Shown: piece after piece, positions 44,892 to 56,001 of the stretch | Layout of the letters: every line of letters starts with the position of its first letter | Numbering within the stretch: the stretch's first letter is position 1 | From: Cryptomeria japonica | Lineage: Eukaryota; Streptophyta; Pinopsida; Cupressales; Cupressaceae | Direction: 5' to 3' | Length of the DNA: 64,000 nucleotides | Assembly (NCBI RefSeq): GCF_030272615.1 | Contig: NC_081414.1 | Span: forward strand, 311,005,664 to 311,069,663 | Notes under the pieces: generated by a model | What the model saw: only the letters and a program-made list of their open reading frames with translations | Told to the model about the DNA's origin: nothing | Database searches by the model: none | Made by a program: the position numbers and the translations under genes

Positions 44892-47800
44892 TTATCTTTT
44901 TATTTCTTGGTAAAAAGCCTTATAATTCTCAATTATACATGCAACTGCTTGGACTAGAGGATTAGCTACATGCTTAATTCTAAATTTATATTTCTTTAAA
45001 ACCTCATCTGCATGTACTTCTTGTTCCTTTAACTCCTTCACCATATATGCCACCTCTTGACACTGAGTAATCAACTATGTGTATCTATCCATAAGGGCGA
45101 CATCGAACTGGGTAGCAAGTCCTAGGTGTTGTGCCTCATATGCATCCCACTGATTCAAAACTTGCTGCTAGTCCATTATTCCCATATCAGCTATTCTGAG
45201 GCCAAAAGGTCCTAGTATGTTCATCACAAAATTCTCATATGATAAAATTTCCCTGAGGAGAGGGTCCCGAATGTCAGTCATATCCTTGATATACTGCTGA
45301 TACATCTCTATCTTCAGCTCCAAAATGTATACATAGGATTGTAAGTTTTCATAGCTATCTCCTCCTAAGAGATCCTCTTTTACTACCACCTCTTCTCCTA
45401 GCCGTAGTATCCTTTTCAAAACTCGGAGCTGTTTATTAAAGGTGTTCTCCTTCCACTCCCATTGTGTGGAGTGGGTTGCCAAAGCTCCACCTTCCTGTAC
45501 TGCCTTATAGTATATTTCTACTATATTCTGCAAGAACAACCTAATCTTGGCTGCATTTACCTGGGTCCAAGATTTGGCGGCAATAGCCACTTGTCTCACC
45601 TCTACTAGTGCCTTTACTTCTCCCTCTAGCAGTGATGAGGTTGAAGGCAGGTCATCAGTTCTACAAGAGTCTAGAGGCTTACTCATTTCAATCAGGAGCT
45701 ATTTATATTTCCCAAGTTGCGCTTTAAGCTCCATATTTGAGGTGTGCTCCTTTTCAACGCGCCCTCTGACAACACTTGTGGCTATCTCCAAGGTATCTAG
45801 CTCTCCCCACTTGGTTTGCTTACCCAAATTTACCTGGGATATTTGATACTTGGGAGAAACTTGTCCTTCAACTTCATGTGGTACTACCACATCTGTAATC
45901 ACCTCACTAGAATCTGTTTTTGACAAATGATGGATGGTTTTCAGCTTTTTAACCTTTGGAGGTTCCTTAGTGATTACTTGTTGTAGAGTGACCTCTGGGA
46001 GTTCTTCTTTTCTCTTTTTCTTCCTGAAGGTAAACTCTAGCTATTGTGGTATATCTTCATCTTTATCACCTTGATGTGATACAATATCCATAGTTATGAC
46101 ATGAACCTCTGCCTGCTCCTATGCTTCATCTCTTACTTCGGCTCCCATTTGCCCAAGATCTTGGAGTGAGGAAATCCAGTAGACTAGGTTAGCTTGGAGA
46201 GCTTGTTGTTTGTGTAACTCTCCTAGCTTGCCACTAAACTCCTCATTGAATGCCATTTCTTCATCACCTGGCTCCGTCTTTGCTTGCCCGACTGCTATAT
46301 CCTTAAGAAGGTCCTCTTGATCTTGGGGAGTTAGGATCAACCTTTCATTCAATATGTCTTTTGCCTCACCCCCTTCATCTTCTAGCAGTTGTTGTTGCTC
46401 AAGATCCTCTTCTTCTTGATCAGAGTCAGACTCGATGTTTCTAACTTTCACCCCTTCAGTGGTGGATGTGAAGCCTTACACTCTGGGCTACCCTGTAGGT
46501 ATATTGACTAATGGTGGTGTAAGAGCAGTGGTGCCTGGAGCACTTGTTGTACCTATTGAAGGTGGCTGAGCGGGTATCTCCTTAGTAGCTTCCACATTCT
46601 CTTCTTGTTCCTAGGTACCCTCTCCTTTGGTGTGGCCTATATCCGTCCTTGGTGGGAGAACTTTGGCGAGTGGCACTGTACCCAACCCATTGGTCACCCC
46701 TAGGTCTGCAGCCTTCTTCAACAGTTTAGACTCCCTCATCTTTTCTTGGAGTTTCTTCAACAAGTCCTCAATGCTTTCTTGAGGCTTGTCTTCCTTACCT
46801 GGGTCAGTGGAGGTATTCTACCTTGAGGCTGACCTTGTCTTTCGAGCATACTCCTTATGGCCCCTTGACTGAGGTAGCCCTGAGGTGGATTCCTTTTGTT
46901 TTGTTTTTGATACACTGGGCCTTACCCTTTGGTTTAAGCATTTTTTATTCCTATTGATGACCGCCTAGGAGACCTTCTCCATATTTGTATCTTTAGTTGC
47001 AGACCACTTTACTAGGGAGAGGGGCCTCTTATCTATACCTGATTCTCTATAGACTGGATCAAGTAACTCTCTGTCATCCCTCAGGTCTTTAGGGAGGTTA
47101 GTCTCAGTACCAAAATCTCTTACTTGTGGGACAACTAACCTATTGTAGTTCTTTTCCCTGACCTCAAAACTATCTTGTAAGTTCACCCAAAATTCTTCTA
47201 GGCTGGGCCTATGCCCCTCATATGCCTTAGGCATACATTGTTTGAGTTTCCCGTAGGGATCATAAAATTCCCTAGCATGATCATATTCTTTTAATTTTAA
47301 ATCTTAAAGCTCTTGTTCCGCTAGTTTTGCCACTTGTATCTTGGAATAGACAAAGTATCCAATAGACACTGAGAAATCAATTCTTGTTTTATGTTTTGAT
47401 GACAACAATGACTGAAGGCCTACAAGATGCCTTACATATTCTAGCAAAATCACCCTATCGTTGCAATAATGAGGCAGCAACATTGGGTTCCCTGTGAATC
47501 CACTAACCTTGATGTAAGTGGAGCGTGGGTTTTGGATGAACCAACATGTGCACTCTTAGATGATGGCCATAGCCTCTGGGCTAATCTGATATCCTGCATC
47601 CCCTATCAATTTGATGATTATTGGGAAAACAAAGGCATCATTAACTCTCTTAAAATGCAGCTTAGCATTGGCTAGAGTGAGTTGGGAATAATACTCCCAT
47701 ATCTTCTTCTGTCCTTCCTTCTCTCCCAATTGTCCTTCCACTTGCAAGCGTAGGAATTTTCCAGCTCTGATAGCTACCCAAATGACATATGATGTGAAGA

Positions 47801-48524
47801 AGAATTTTTGTGTATGTTGCACCTCTTTTATCTGCTTATAGATATTATCATAGAGGATCTATGGCCAATCAAAGCATTGTTTCCCTATTAAGATAGTGCT
47901 CATGAACTGGAACATCTAGGGATGGAAGTGCTTGCAGTCCGGCTTGCCAAAGGCCCTGCTGAGCATAATGATCAGGTCCTTTTGGGGTTCTTTGAAATCT
48001 GCCCTTAGGATCTCTATTGCCTTAAGCCCTGTCTTTCTTTCTTCTTCTAGCCAATTGGCATTCATGTGCCTCTTACTAGCTGATATTTTGTCATTCCATG
48101 CCTTTAAGGCCTCTTCTTCGGTTAGCAGAAACAATTCTTCCTTGGTGGGGATACCAAAGACGAACCCAAGCATATCTAAGGATAAGTCTATAACCGTTTT
48201 CCCCTATGCGTCTGTGCACTTTCTAGTCTCTGGATTGAAAAATGGGGCAATGGCCATTATTAATTCTGGTGCTTGCAATGATTGTGGGAATACAGTGGCC
48301 TCTACTAGGTCAGATCTCTTGATTCTTTGGCGGAGGGCCTCTAGGCTAGGTTTATTCAATTGAGTTCTGATATCTTCTATTTCTATGTGGCCAATTTTAG
48401 TGTCTGTAACCCATCTGATTCGATCCTCAAGATTTGAGACATGGACCTATCCCTGGTAATGGTACTTCATGGTGGTTGGGAGTCTATCAATTTCTTTGCC
48501 TCTTTTGCTAGCGGATGAGTCCAT
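44892..48524 (-). pseudogene. ORF-B: second member of the ORF-A-like family, decayed
   Basis: Starts at the ATG at 48522-48524 (MDSSASKRG) and reads in one direction for about 1,210 codons with roughly a dozen in-frame stops, mostly TAG. The N-terminal globular part (48.5-47.2 kb) contains KPDCKHFHP, FPIIIKLIGDAGYQIS and the motif TYIKVSGF...LP...R...EYVRHL at about 47,425-47,505. FYDPYGKLKQCMP is at about 47,230-47,270. Counterparts in ORF-A are at 1,245-1,300, 1,420-1,445, 1,545-1,655 and 1,813-1,852. The linker is acidic with a KKKRKEEL patch (46,000-46,020). The C-terminal part (45,686-44,892) is helical and includes DRYTQLITQ, cf. YTQLI in ORF-A. No enzyme motif is visible. Confidence 0.65.
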
Positions 48525-48754
48525 CCAACCACTTGAACCTGGAAGCAAAAGCACAAATCTTCAGTCTCCAAAATGAGGCATAAACTTTAAATTGATTTGG
48601 GACTTCAGGGTCCTGGGTTAAGCACAAGGGGAGAAGGCTTGGAACTCTGAGGTTATGGGGTTCCAAGGTTAGGTCTACACAAAAACCTCCCGGAACTCTA
48701 GGGTTCCGTGGTTTCGAGCTCATGGAATATGGGGACCCGGAACTCCGAGGATCC

Positions 48755-49160
48755 GAGGTTCTGGGGTGGTGGAAATGGAAACCGCCTGAAACTCTGGGGA
48801 TCCAGGGTGATGGAAATGGAAACTACCCGAAACTCCAGGGATCCGGGGTTCCGAGGTGGTGGAAATGGAAACCACTCGGAACTCCAGGGTTCTGGGGTGA
48901 TGGAAATGGAAGCCACCTGGAACTCTGGGGTGGTGGAAATGGAAACCACTCGGAACTCCGGGGTTCTGGGGTTCTAGGGTGATGGAAATGGAAACCACCC
49001 GGAACTCTGGGGTTTCGGGGTTGTGGAAATGGAAACCATCTGGAACTCTAGGGTTCTGGGGTTCCGAGGTGATGGAAATGGAAATCACCTGGAACTCCAC
49101 AATTTCGGGGTGGTGGAAATGAAAACCACTCGAAACTCTAGGGATCCGGGGTTCCGGGCT
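48755..49160. repeat. GC-rich minisatellite, about 45 bp per unit, nine copies
   Basis: Units carry GGAACTC-[CT]-GGG-TTC(CT)GGGGT followed by GGTGGAAATGGAAACC. The TGGAAATGGAAA anchor occurs near 48,770, 48,812, 48,859, 48,901, 48,934, 48,982, 49,023, 49,071 and 49,111. Spurious open frames in both strands come from this array. It lies between the TATA box and the ORF-B start, so it would be in the leader. Confidence 0.9.
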
Positions 49161-49395
49161 CAAAACTAGGGCACACAACAACAACAAAAACAACGCGAAA
49201 AACAAGAAGAAAAGCAAACAAAAAGGAAATAAAAACTAACCAAGAAAACACAACAAGGGCAAGAAAATTCACCAACTTGGTGAATCGAAATGCCCGAAAA
49301 TGCCAAAGGAAACTCAGAGGTCTAGAAGTTCGCGACTTGGAGCTAGGGAGAAGGAGCTCTGAATGCACAAAATAAATTTTAAAAGTCCATGATCT

Positions 49396-49404
49396 CTATT
49401 TATA
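49396..49404 (-). promoter_or_regulatory. TATA box of the ORF-B unit
   Basis: TATAAATAG on the minus strand, about 390 bp from the unit's right terminus, with the palindromic array upstream and the minisatellite and ORF-B downstream. Position fits a U3 promoter. No experimental evidence. Confidence 0.5.
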
Positions 49405-49439
49405 GCTCCCTGCCTGTCTGTACAAAAGTGTTTAACACA

Positions 49440-49735
49440 ACCCCAGGACTCTGGGGTCCCGGGCTTCCGAGCTCGACAAAATAAAAAGAACACCCCACCT
49501 CGGAATTCTGGGGACCCGGGGTTCCGAAGTAGGTAGTGAAGATGACCTCCGGACTCCGCGAGTCCAGGGTTCCGAGGTCAACAACAAAGGACCTCGGGAC
49601 TCTGGGGTTCCGGAGTTCCGAGGTAAAAACAAAAAAAGATCTCGGGACTCCAGGACTCTGGAGTTCCGAGGTAAAAACCAAAAAGGACCTCGGGACTCCG
49701 GGACTCCAGAGTTCCGAGGTAAAAAGAAAAAAAAA
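49440..49735. repeat. GC-rich palindromic repeat array upstream of the TATA box
   Basis: Six units of 40-55 bp. The last three (from about 49,591, 49,641 and 49,688) are nearly identical. Each carries CTCGGGACTC and GAGTTCCGAGG arms that are imperfect inverted repeats able to form a hairpin. The kernel GGAACTCCGGG is shared with the downstream minisatellite. Confidence 0.85.
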
Positions 49736-49794
49736 GGGGGCCCACATTTTGACTTAAGGAGACTAATGGGGAAATATATATGCTAGGAATAACA

Positions 49795-51299
49795 GGTTCC
49801 CCTAATCCAAGAACACACCAAGGACCCTAGAAATCACACAACACTCTAGGGGTTAAGGAACATTAGTTTGACAAGTCCCATATCCCTTTCTTCTAAACAA
49901 AAGACTACTGGTACAAGGTCTCTTTCATTTACCAGTACAAAGACCCTATGGTCAACGATGGTTTGGTCCCTTCTCCAATGAAACAATGGCTTATTAATGT
50001 TTTGATTGAAGTCCCCTAGGTTAGGGAGACCTCCTTCAATCATTGAATTCAGGTTCCCTCTACCAGTTTGGTTAACTGCTGCAATAAGGCCTACAAAACC
50101 TAGTAGCCCTGCCAGACTGGTTTTCCACATTTAACTTTTTGTTTCTTCAAAATACTAGACAAAAAATCCTGGATTTAGATACCCTTTTGGGATTTACAAA
50201 ACATATCCTAAGGGTTCTTACGAGTAGGGAACAGAAGAATCCAAAGCCTACTTTGGTTAGGAGACCGGTATAGCCCAATTAGGCCTATTTTACAAAGGAG
50301 TGTGTATACACAAACCTTAAATCACCAAAAAAACTCAAGGAATACCCTTAAACCATTGAAAATACACCAATTCCTAAGTCTTATGCCATGATCAGACCTT
50401 TAATCCCTGATGTAAGACCTGTTTGCTTACACTTGCATGGTGGCCTCATGGAGTTGCCCACCTTAATGCATCAAACCCTCACCTCCAACTGGTCTAAACC
50501 TATAAAGGGCCTTTAAAATCCTAAAATACATTGGCCATACTTTCATCCCCTCCAAATCCATAAACCACCAATGAAGGATCAGCAAGGTAAGGCCATTTGT
50601 TTGCAAAACCCTAGACAAAACTGTCAAATCTAGAACACTTCCAAAAATTTGCCGATTTCTTCCTTGTATTGGTGAATTAGGACCTTAGAATTGATGCATC
50701 TGAAAGGTGATTGTCCACTCTAACACATCCCACTAGTTTTCTAACTCCAAACTGATCGTACAGTATGGTACACCGCGTAGAATAACAGAATTGTAGGAAA
50801 TTCTAAGAAATATATTACTTCAATGATGCCAAAAGTTTACAAAGTCATTCTCTCATCCAAATGATGATTGGGGATGACATTTTATACCTTCCTCAATGGT
50901 TATAAACCACCTTTTAAACTGAGGTGGCTGTTGGAAGGAATTTTCTATTTGCAACCAAAAGTTGTCATTAAAAGTTGTCAACAAAGTTGTCACGTTTGAG
51001 CAACTTTTGACATATGTTAAATCCACCTACCTAGAGGTGCTTCAACATGTCCTAAACCTTCCTAAGACATATCCAACACATAAACACCTAGAAAAATACT
51101 CAACCAAATACCCCTAGGCCCATATGCCCATGGTGGCTTATCAATTTGCCAAATTCAATTCGCTGGGGTTTATTACCAACAAATCAAACATCAAACAAAC
51201 AAGACTACCCTATTACATAGATTGAAAGGTCACATTCTCATGTGTGTCCTTTAGCCTTTATTTCTCTTATTATCTTAGTCATGAGGTGCTCCTGCACCA
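49795..51299 (-). repeat. Chromovirus 5' LTR, outer part
   Basis: 1,505 bp matching 37,667-39,145 of the 3' LTR, with scattered substitutions and a short extra AAAGTTGTCA-type repeat near 50,975. On the minus strand it begins TGGTGCAGGAGC. Confidence 0.92.
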
Positions 51300-51300
51300 A

Positions 51301-52299
51301 AGATGCAGCTAAATACACTAGGAAATATGATAGGTGTCAGAGAATGGCTAGGCTAACCAGATCTAATGAAATGCAATTGTATCCCCAAATACTGGTTACA
51401 CCATTTAACAAGTGGGGATTGGATTTTGTAGGGCCGATTGACCCTCCTTCCAATGGTAAATCCTATATTCAAGTATGCATTGATTATGTCACAAAATGGG
51501 TAGAAGGAAAAGCAATGAAGCATGCTAGAGATAATAAGGTAACTGAGTTTCTCTATGAGGAAATATTTACAAGATATGGAGTGCCCAAAGAAATTGTTAC
51601 AGATCAAGGAACACAATTTACTTCCACATTAATCACAACCTTGGTTAATGAATATAATATCAGCCATAGGCAGTCTACTCCATACCATCCTCAAGCAAAT
51701 GGTCAAGTAGAGGTGACTAATAGGGAACTAGAGGCTATTCTTACAAAGACTATAGCTCTCCATAAGAAATAACGGTCAAGCAGACTGCCAGAAGCCATTT
51801 GGGCATATGGAACTACATGGAAGACAACTACTGGTTTTACACCTTTTGAAATGGTGTATGGAAAGCTAGCCATGATTCCCATTGAGTTTGAACACAAAAC
51901 TCTTAGGATAGCTCTGCAGCTGAATATAATTTATCCAAAGCACAAAGAGCTTGAATTATGCAACTCAATGCCCTAGATAAAATAAGGAAACTGGCTCTTC
52001 AACACACAGAAGTTGTTCAAAATTAGCGTACTAGATGGCATAATAAATACATTAAAGAAAGGAAATTCAAATCCGGAGATTGGGCACTTTTATATGATTC
52101 AAGGTATAAAGATACAATGGGGAAGTTGTAGACTCGTTGGTTGGGTCCATATGAAATTGTTGAAGTTTTTCAAAATGGAGTAGTTCATTTAGGAACCATA
52201 GACCCTGTTAAATTTAAACTTTTGGTGAATGGTCACAAATTGCGTCTTTATCATAAACCTGTCACAAAAGAAGACTTCCTGCAGCAGTTTGACATCTAG
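51301..52299 (+). pseudogene. pol: Athila-like integrase, C-terminal part
   Basis: Resumes at KDAAKYTRKYDRCQR (zinc finger Cys pair). The core is intact in 51,410-51,770: WGLDFVGPI (Asp), VTDQGTQF (Asp), NGQVEVTNRELE (Glu). The first part is open to a TAA at about 51,770 and then continues: AIWAYGTTWKTTTGFTPFEMVYG, and a GPYEIVEVF-type C-terminal motif at about 52,145. It ends near 52,299 at LYHKPV...FDI. Catalytic triad kept, unlike the chromovirus that interrupts it. Confidence 0.9.
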
Positions 52300-54648
52300 T
52301 CACCTGCCCAAGTTCCTGCAGCTTCTGTAGGGGGACTTCCCATCCCAAAGTTCTAGATAACTCTTTGCATACAACCATAATAATATTTCCATATTTTTTG
52401 GGAATACCATTCTATATTAATAAATTTACTCACTTCACGTCATCCGATCTCATCTCTTTATCTGCCACATCACCCACTTCACTTCACCCCGCCTCATCTT
52501 ATAATTTAAGGACAATTTTGTTGCAGCATTAATTCGCATGATTGCAGGTATGCATGTTATCTATTTTTCTTTAATCATGCATTTATTTATCCATTATGAC
52601 GATTATCATGTGTGATTCGAATAATTTTCTTTCATTAAATTCAATTCTTTTCCACATGTAAGGACACGTGTCACCTTTGGTTGGGGGTGTATTATGATTA
52701 AATCTATGGTTTTATGTAGCTAGGTGTCCTTTCCATGACATTTTAGAGTGCGTCCACGTCACTTAAGGTTTGTGTTAAGTATTTTTAAAAATTTTGAAAT
52801 CATTTTAGAATAAATTCAAGATTGATATGACAACCTGTAGCAAGTGTGAGAATACTTCTCCTGTCGTCATTTTTATTGCAAGGTATGGTAAGATAAATTG
52901 AGATAAATGATACCCCATTGTAGGCATCTAAAAATGGTTAACGCTTGTGGCGCCATACTTTAACATGTCCGCGTAACCTTCTTTTAGGGTTTTCACATCT
53001 TATTAACACTTCTTCTATGTCATGCATTCGATCTTTATCATTTGTCAACATCTTGTCATTCTTCTACATTTCTTCCCCCTTCGACTACGTTTATCGCATT
53101 TTCAATTAGGTCTTGTCGACATCATCTTCGAATTGCAATCTTTGGTCATAATCAATCCTATCATATCATTTGTACATCGTTAACCCTTCTTGATGTCGAA
53201 TTAGGGTTTTGTATTCAATCTTTGTCATTGTCAATCATTTTATCATTTCGATTGGAAATCGTCAAACCTTCTTGATGTCAAATTGAGGTTTTGTCCTTGA
53301 TCTTTGTCATCTTCAACCAATCTTTGATCTATTATCAGTCATTTTCCATCCTTGTCAATCATCAATTTATCAATTTGTGATTGATTCTTCATTGGTCTTT
53401 TGTCATTCGACCTTTATCAAGTCGACCATTTTATGAATATTTGACCAATTTATCATCGATCTCAATCAATCATCATTTCGCATCAATTTGGACCAATCAG
53501 TCGTTGGTCCTCGTCAATTGGCACCTATCAATTCTATCCGTGGTCAATTATTGATCAATTTGTCATTGATCCTTGTCAATCAATGTTGACACTTTATCAA
53601 TGATCAGTTCTCATCATTTAACCATGATCGAATCGACCTTATATCAATTGCATCAATCATTTCAATCTTGTCATGACCTAATTGTCATCCTTTCACTTCT
53701 AATTTTACTTCTAGGGTTTTATGACTTAATCATTTAATCCTATTAACTTTTCTCTTTAGGTTAAATGGATAAATTCCATTTATCTTAGATCTCTCTTGTC
53801 ACAATTAAATGTTTCATTTAACTAGCTAATTGTGTCCTCTTTGTTTATTAATTAATAAATTATAATTTATTAATTAATTTCACCTAATTATTATTTCATC
53901 ATTTCTAATCTTCCTAATTTCCTAATTCCCAATTTCCACCTCATTTTCTACTTTTCTAAATTCAATTTCCACCTAATCAAGTCCTCTCTAGTCTCTCCCT
54001 ATTTTTATGTTTTGGTGGAAGCATGAATTTCTCATGTGTCAAACCTTTGGCATAGCAAGATATCATAGGATTTTAGACGTCTAACCTTTGCATTGGAAAT
54101 ATGTCATAATTCATGACATAGAAGGTGTCATAACCTTATTCCTTCAACTCAATTTTGCCATTTTCAAAATCAATTGCCTCTAATATAAATTTCATGCTAA
54201 TTTTGTCCTCTCCAATTTCTCTATAAATTGGATGCCTTTTCTCAATCATTTTCAATCAGCCATATTTTCAAGTATCCTCATGTTGTCGAAATAAATCTTG
54301 CTTCATGCTTTTGCACTTGTATACCTTAGATCCACACAAGCCCAATTTGGAGGAGAAAGAAAGCCAATAAGGAGACATGGAAGAGATGCTTTGATGTCTT
54401 ATGGTTTGCATTTGTTTTTGAGCATCTTATCTTCATACCTTTATTGAGTGTATTAGAATTACTTTCATTGCAATCTAGTTAGGTGGTTGGCTAGTTTGTT
54501 ATTGCCTTGATGATTCCTGATTTCCTTACCACACCCACAATAAAGTTTTTGAAGGAAAAGGTTCATGATTTTTAAGTTTTACAAATAATTTTGACACTCT
54601 GCATTTGCTATAGGAGTTTAATAGGAATTTTATTTTTCCTAAGTAGAC
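52300..54648. other. Spacer between integrase and ORF-C
   Basis: No supported gene. From 53,000 to 53,700 the sequence is a degenerate field of TCAATC, TTGATC and TTTGTCATT words. A TATAAATTGG is present at 54,223-54,232, about 420 bp upstream of ORF-C, and a possible splice acceptor (TTTGCTATAG) ends at 54,612. Confidence 0.5.
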
Positions 54649-55229
54649 ATGGGAGGTGTGCCTATCTGCCATGAGCCTGTAACTCATGATGCTTTGCTAC
54701 AGGACAACCAGTGTGAACCCTACTTTCAAAATTATGGGTGGATTGATTATATCCTAAATTAACAGATTTTAATGAATAAATTGCACAAGAATTTATGCAG
54801 ACATTCAACAATGGTGAAGCTACAGTTAATGGATTATGGGTTGTAGCTACAAAAGAAAATATAGCAAAGGTTACGGGGTTGCCAATGGATGGGGAATTAT
54901 TTCTTGAAGCCAAGGATGAAAGGAGGGTGCAGGCAGAATTCACTCATCCAAATGATAGACCTCTTAGTGTGGATAAGCAAGGGGAAAAGAGGATGTCTCT
55001 TCCAAGAGAATGGGCGCAAGTAGCATATCACGTGATGAAGTATTTGATGTCTGATGACACGTATTCCAATCTACATTCTTTTCATTTCAAGTTATTGAGC
55101 CATTTATGGTATGGGTAGAGGATGAATTACCAAATGTTTTATATCACCTTATTTCTATCAGTGCTATAGAGATGCAGAAGGGTAGTTCACGGTCTGTGAG
55201 TCATCATGAATTAATTAAATTGTTAGTGG
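54649..55229 (+). pseudogene. ORF-C, N-terminal part: post-integrase extra ORF
   Basis: Starts at ATG 54649 (MGGVPICHEP), with a 1-nt frameshift near 54,757. Then TDFNE, FMQTFNNGEATVNGLWVV, ENIAKVTGLPMDGELF, DKQGEKRMSLPREWAQVAYHVMKYL and HFKLLSHLWYG. Similar N-terminal segments are familiar from plant retroelement extra ORFs and from so-called plant transposon proteins; I do not assign a domain number. It ends at the solo LTR. The WAQVAYHVMKYL...H-HFKLLSHL pattern is reminiscent of ORF-A near 1,190-1,290. Confidence 0.65.
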
Positions 55230-55996
55230 TGTTGGAATCCAAGAACACTGAGAGGGGGGGATGAATTAGTGTTCTACCAGTATAAGAATTTCTGAACTTA
55301 TTGCTGATCAACTAGATGACAGAATATAAAATTAAAGTGCATAAATAAATGAACACAAGAAGCAATACCATAACACCAATTTTTATATGTGGAAAACCCT
55401 GTAAAGGGAAAAACCATGGTGGGGTTGGTACCCACAATATCTATATACTTGATCAAGGTATACATATATTACATAGAGGGGTATGCACATGCATATATGC
55501 TTATCGCCTACATTTCACTACTCAAGTACACATATATGGAAGTCTCACTAACTTACAGATCATTACAAAGTGACTTATAAAAAAATTGTGACCATGCTGG
55601 ATAAGGTCTGGTTGTATCTTTTAGATCCTCAACTGAACTAGTGATACTGATACTTTGTTTTGTTATCGGTTAGGATTGCACATGTGCAACTATGCACATA
55701 TGCTATCATTCGCACACTATCAATCTTCGACTTTTTTCGCATCTCAAATCATATCTTGTGAATGTATATCATCCATCGCTAAGTGATCTCTCTTATATAC
55801 CCTTATAAATTGTTCATCATGTCAGCCTTCACAATGAAAAATAAACCTATCGGCTTCCTCTTGGATCATAAAGTATATTACAAATTATCCTGATGATCTT
55901 ATTTGATGTCGACGTGGCACGCTACCTTTGATTCCTCGAATGGCTTAATTGAGTCCCATGATATGAATTACCGGTACCAAGAATAATCAGTTAACA
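55230..55996. mobile_element. Solo LTR inserted in ORF-C
   Basis: TGTTGGAATCC to AGTTAACA, 767 bp, flanked by AGTGG (55225-55229) and AGTGT (55997-56001), one mismatch. Its first part (CACTGAGAGGGGGGG-TGAATTAGTG) is the reverse complement style of the 3' ends at 13.76 and 25.36 kb, so it is a related LTR in the opposite orientation. Confidence 0.8.
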
Positions 55997-56001
55997 AGTG
56001 T

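Larger units (their letters stand above)
43865..49794 (-). mobile_element. 5.9-kb inserted unit carrying ORF-B, TG...CA ends but no matching LTRs
   Basis: Inserted in the chromovirus 5' LTR with an exact GGTTC duplication (43860-43864 and 49795-49799). The ends are TGTTGACGGG on the left and GAATAACA on the right, so both termini are TG/CA as in LTR elements. Yet the first kilobase and the last kilobase are not similar to each other and no primer site was found. Content on the minus strand is a GC-rich palindromic repeat array, a TATA box at 49396-49404, a second GC-rich array, then ORF-B and a 1-kb non-coding tail. It may be a LARD-like derivative or a recombinant of two elements. Confidence 0.75.
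37630..51299 (-). mobile_element. Chromovirus-type Ty3/gypsy retrotransposon, decayed, with a nested insertion in its 5' LTR
   Basis: Minus orientation, inserted in the integrase of the Athila-like element with an exact AAGAT duplication. The 3' LTR is 37630-39145. The 5' LTR is split into 49795-51299 and 43829-43864 by the 5.9-kb unit. The primer site is of initiator tRNA-Met type (43813-43825). Order is gag, protease, RT, RNase H, integrase, chromodomain. The chromodomain and the GPxQI-type motif identify a plant chromovirus; the clade is not resolved. Without the nested unit it is about 7.7 kb. The outer end of the 5' LTR begins TGGTG; the 3' LTR copy begins TAGTG, a G-to-A change. Confidence 0.92.

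Noticed and set aside
48698-49757. Several open frames on both strands over 48.7-49.75 kb
   Set aside because: They are products of the GC-rich repeat arrays; the translations are repeats of the same few residues in every frame.
43857-49799. 8-bp duplication ACAGGTTC suggesting a hAT or Mutator-type DNA transposon
   Set aside because: Counting GGTTC as the duplication and leaving ACA to the right end gives TG...CA termini and a 5-bp duplication, the LTR-element pattern. No terminal inverted repeats or transposase were seen.
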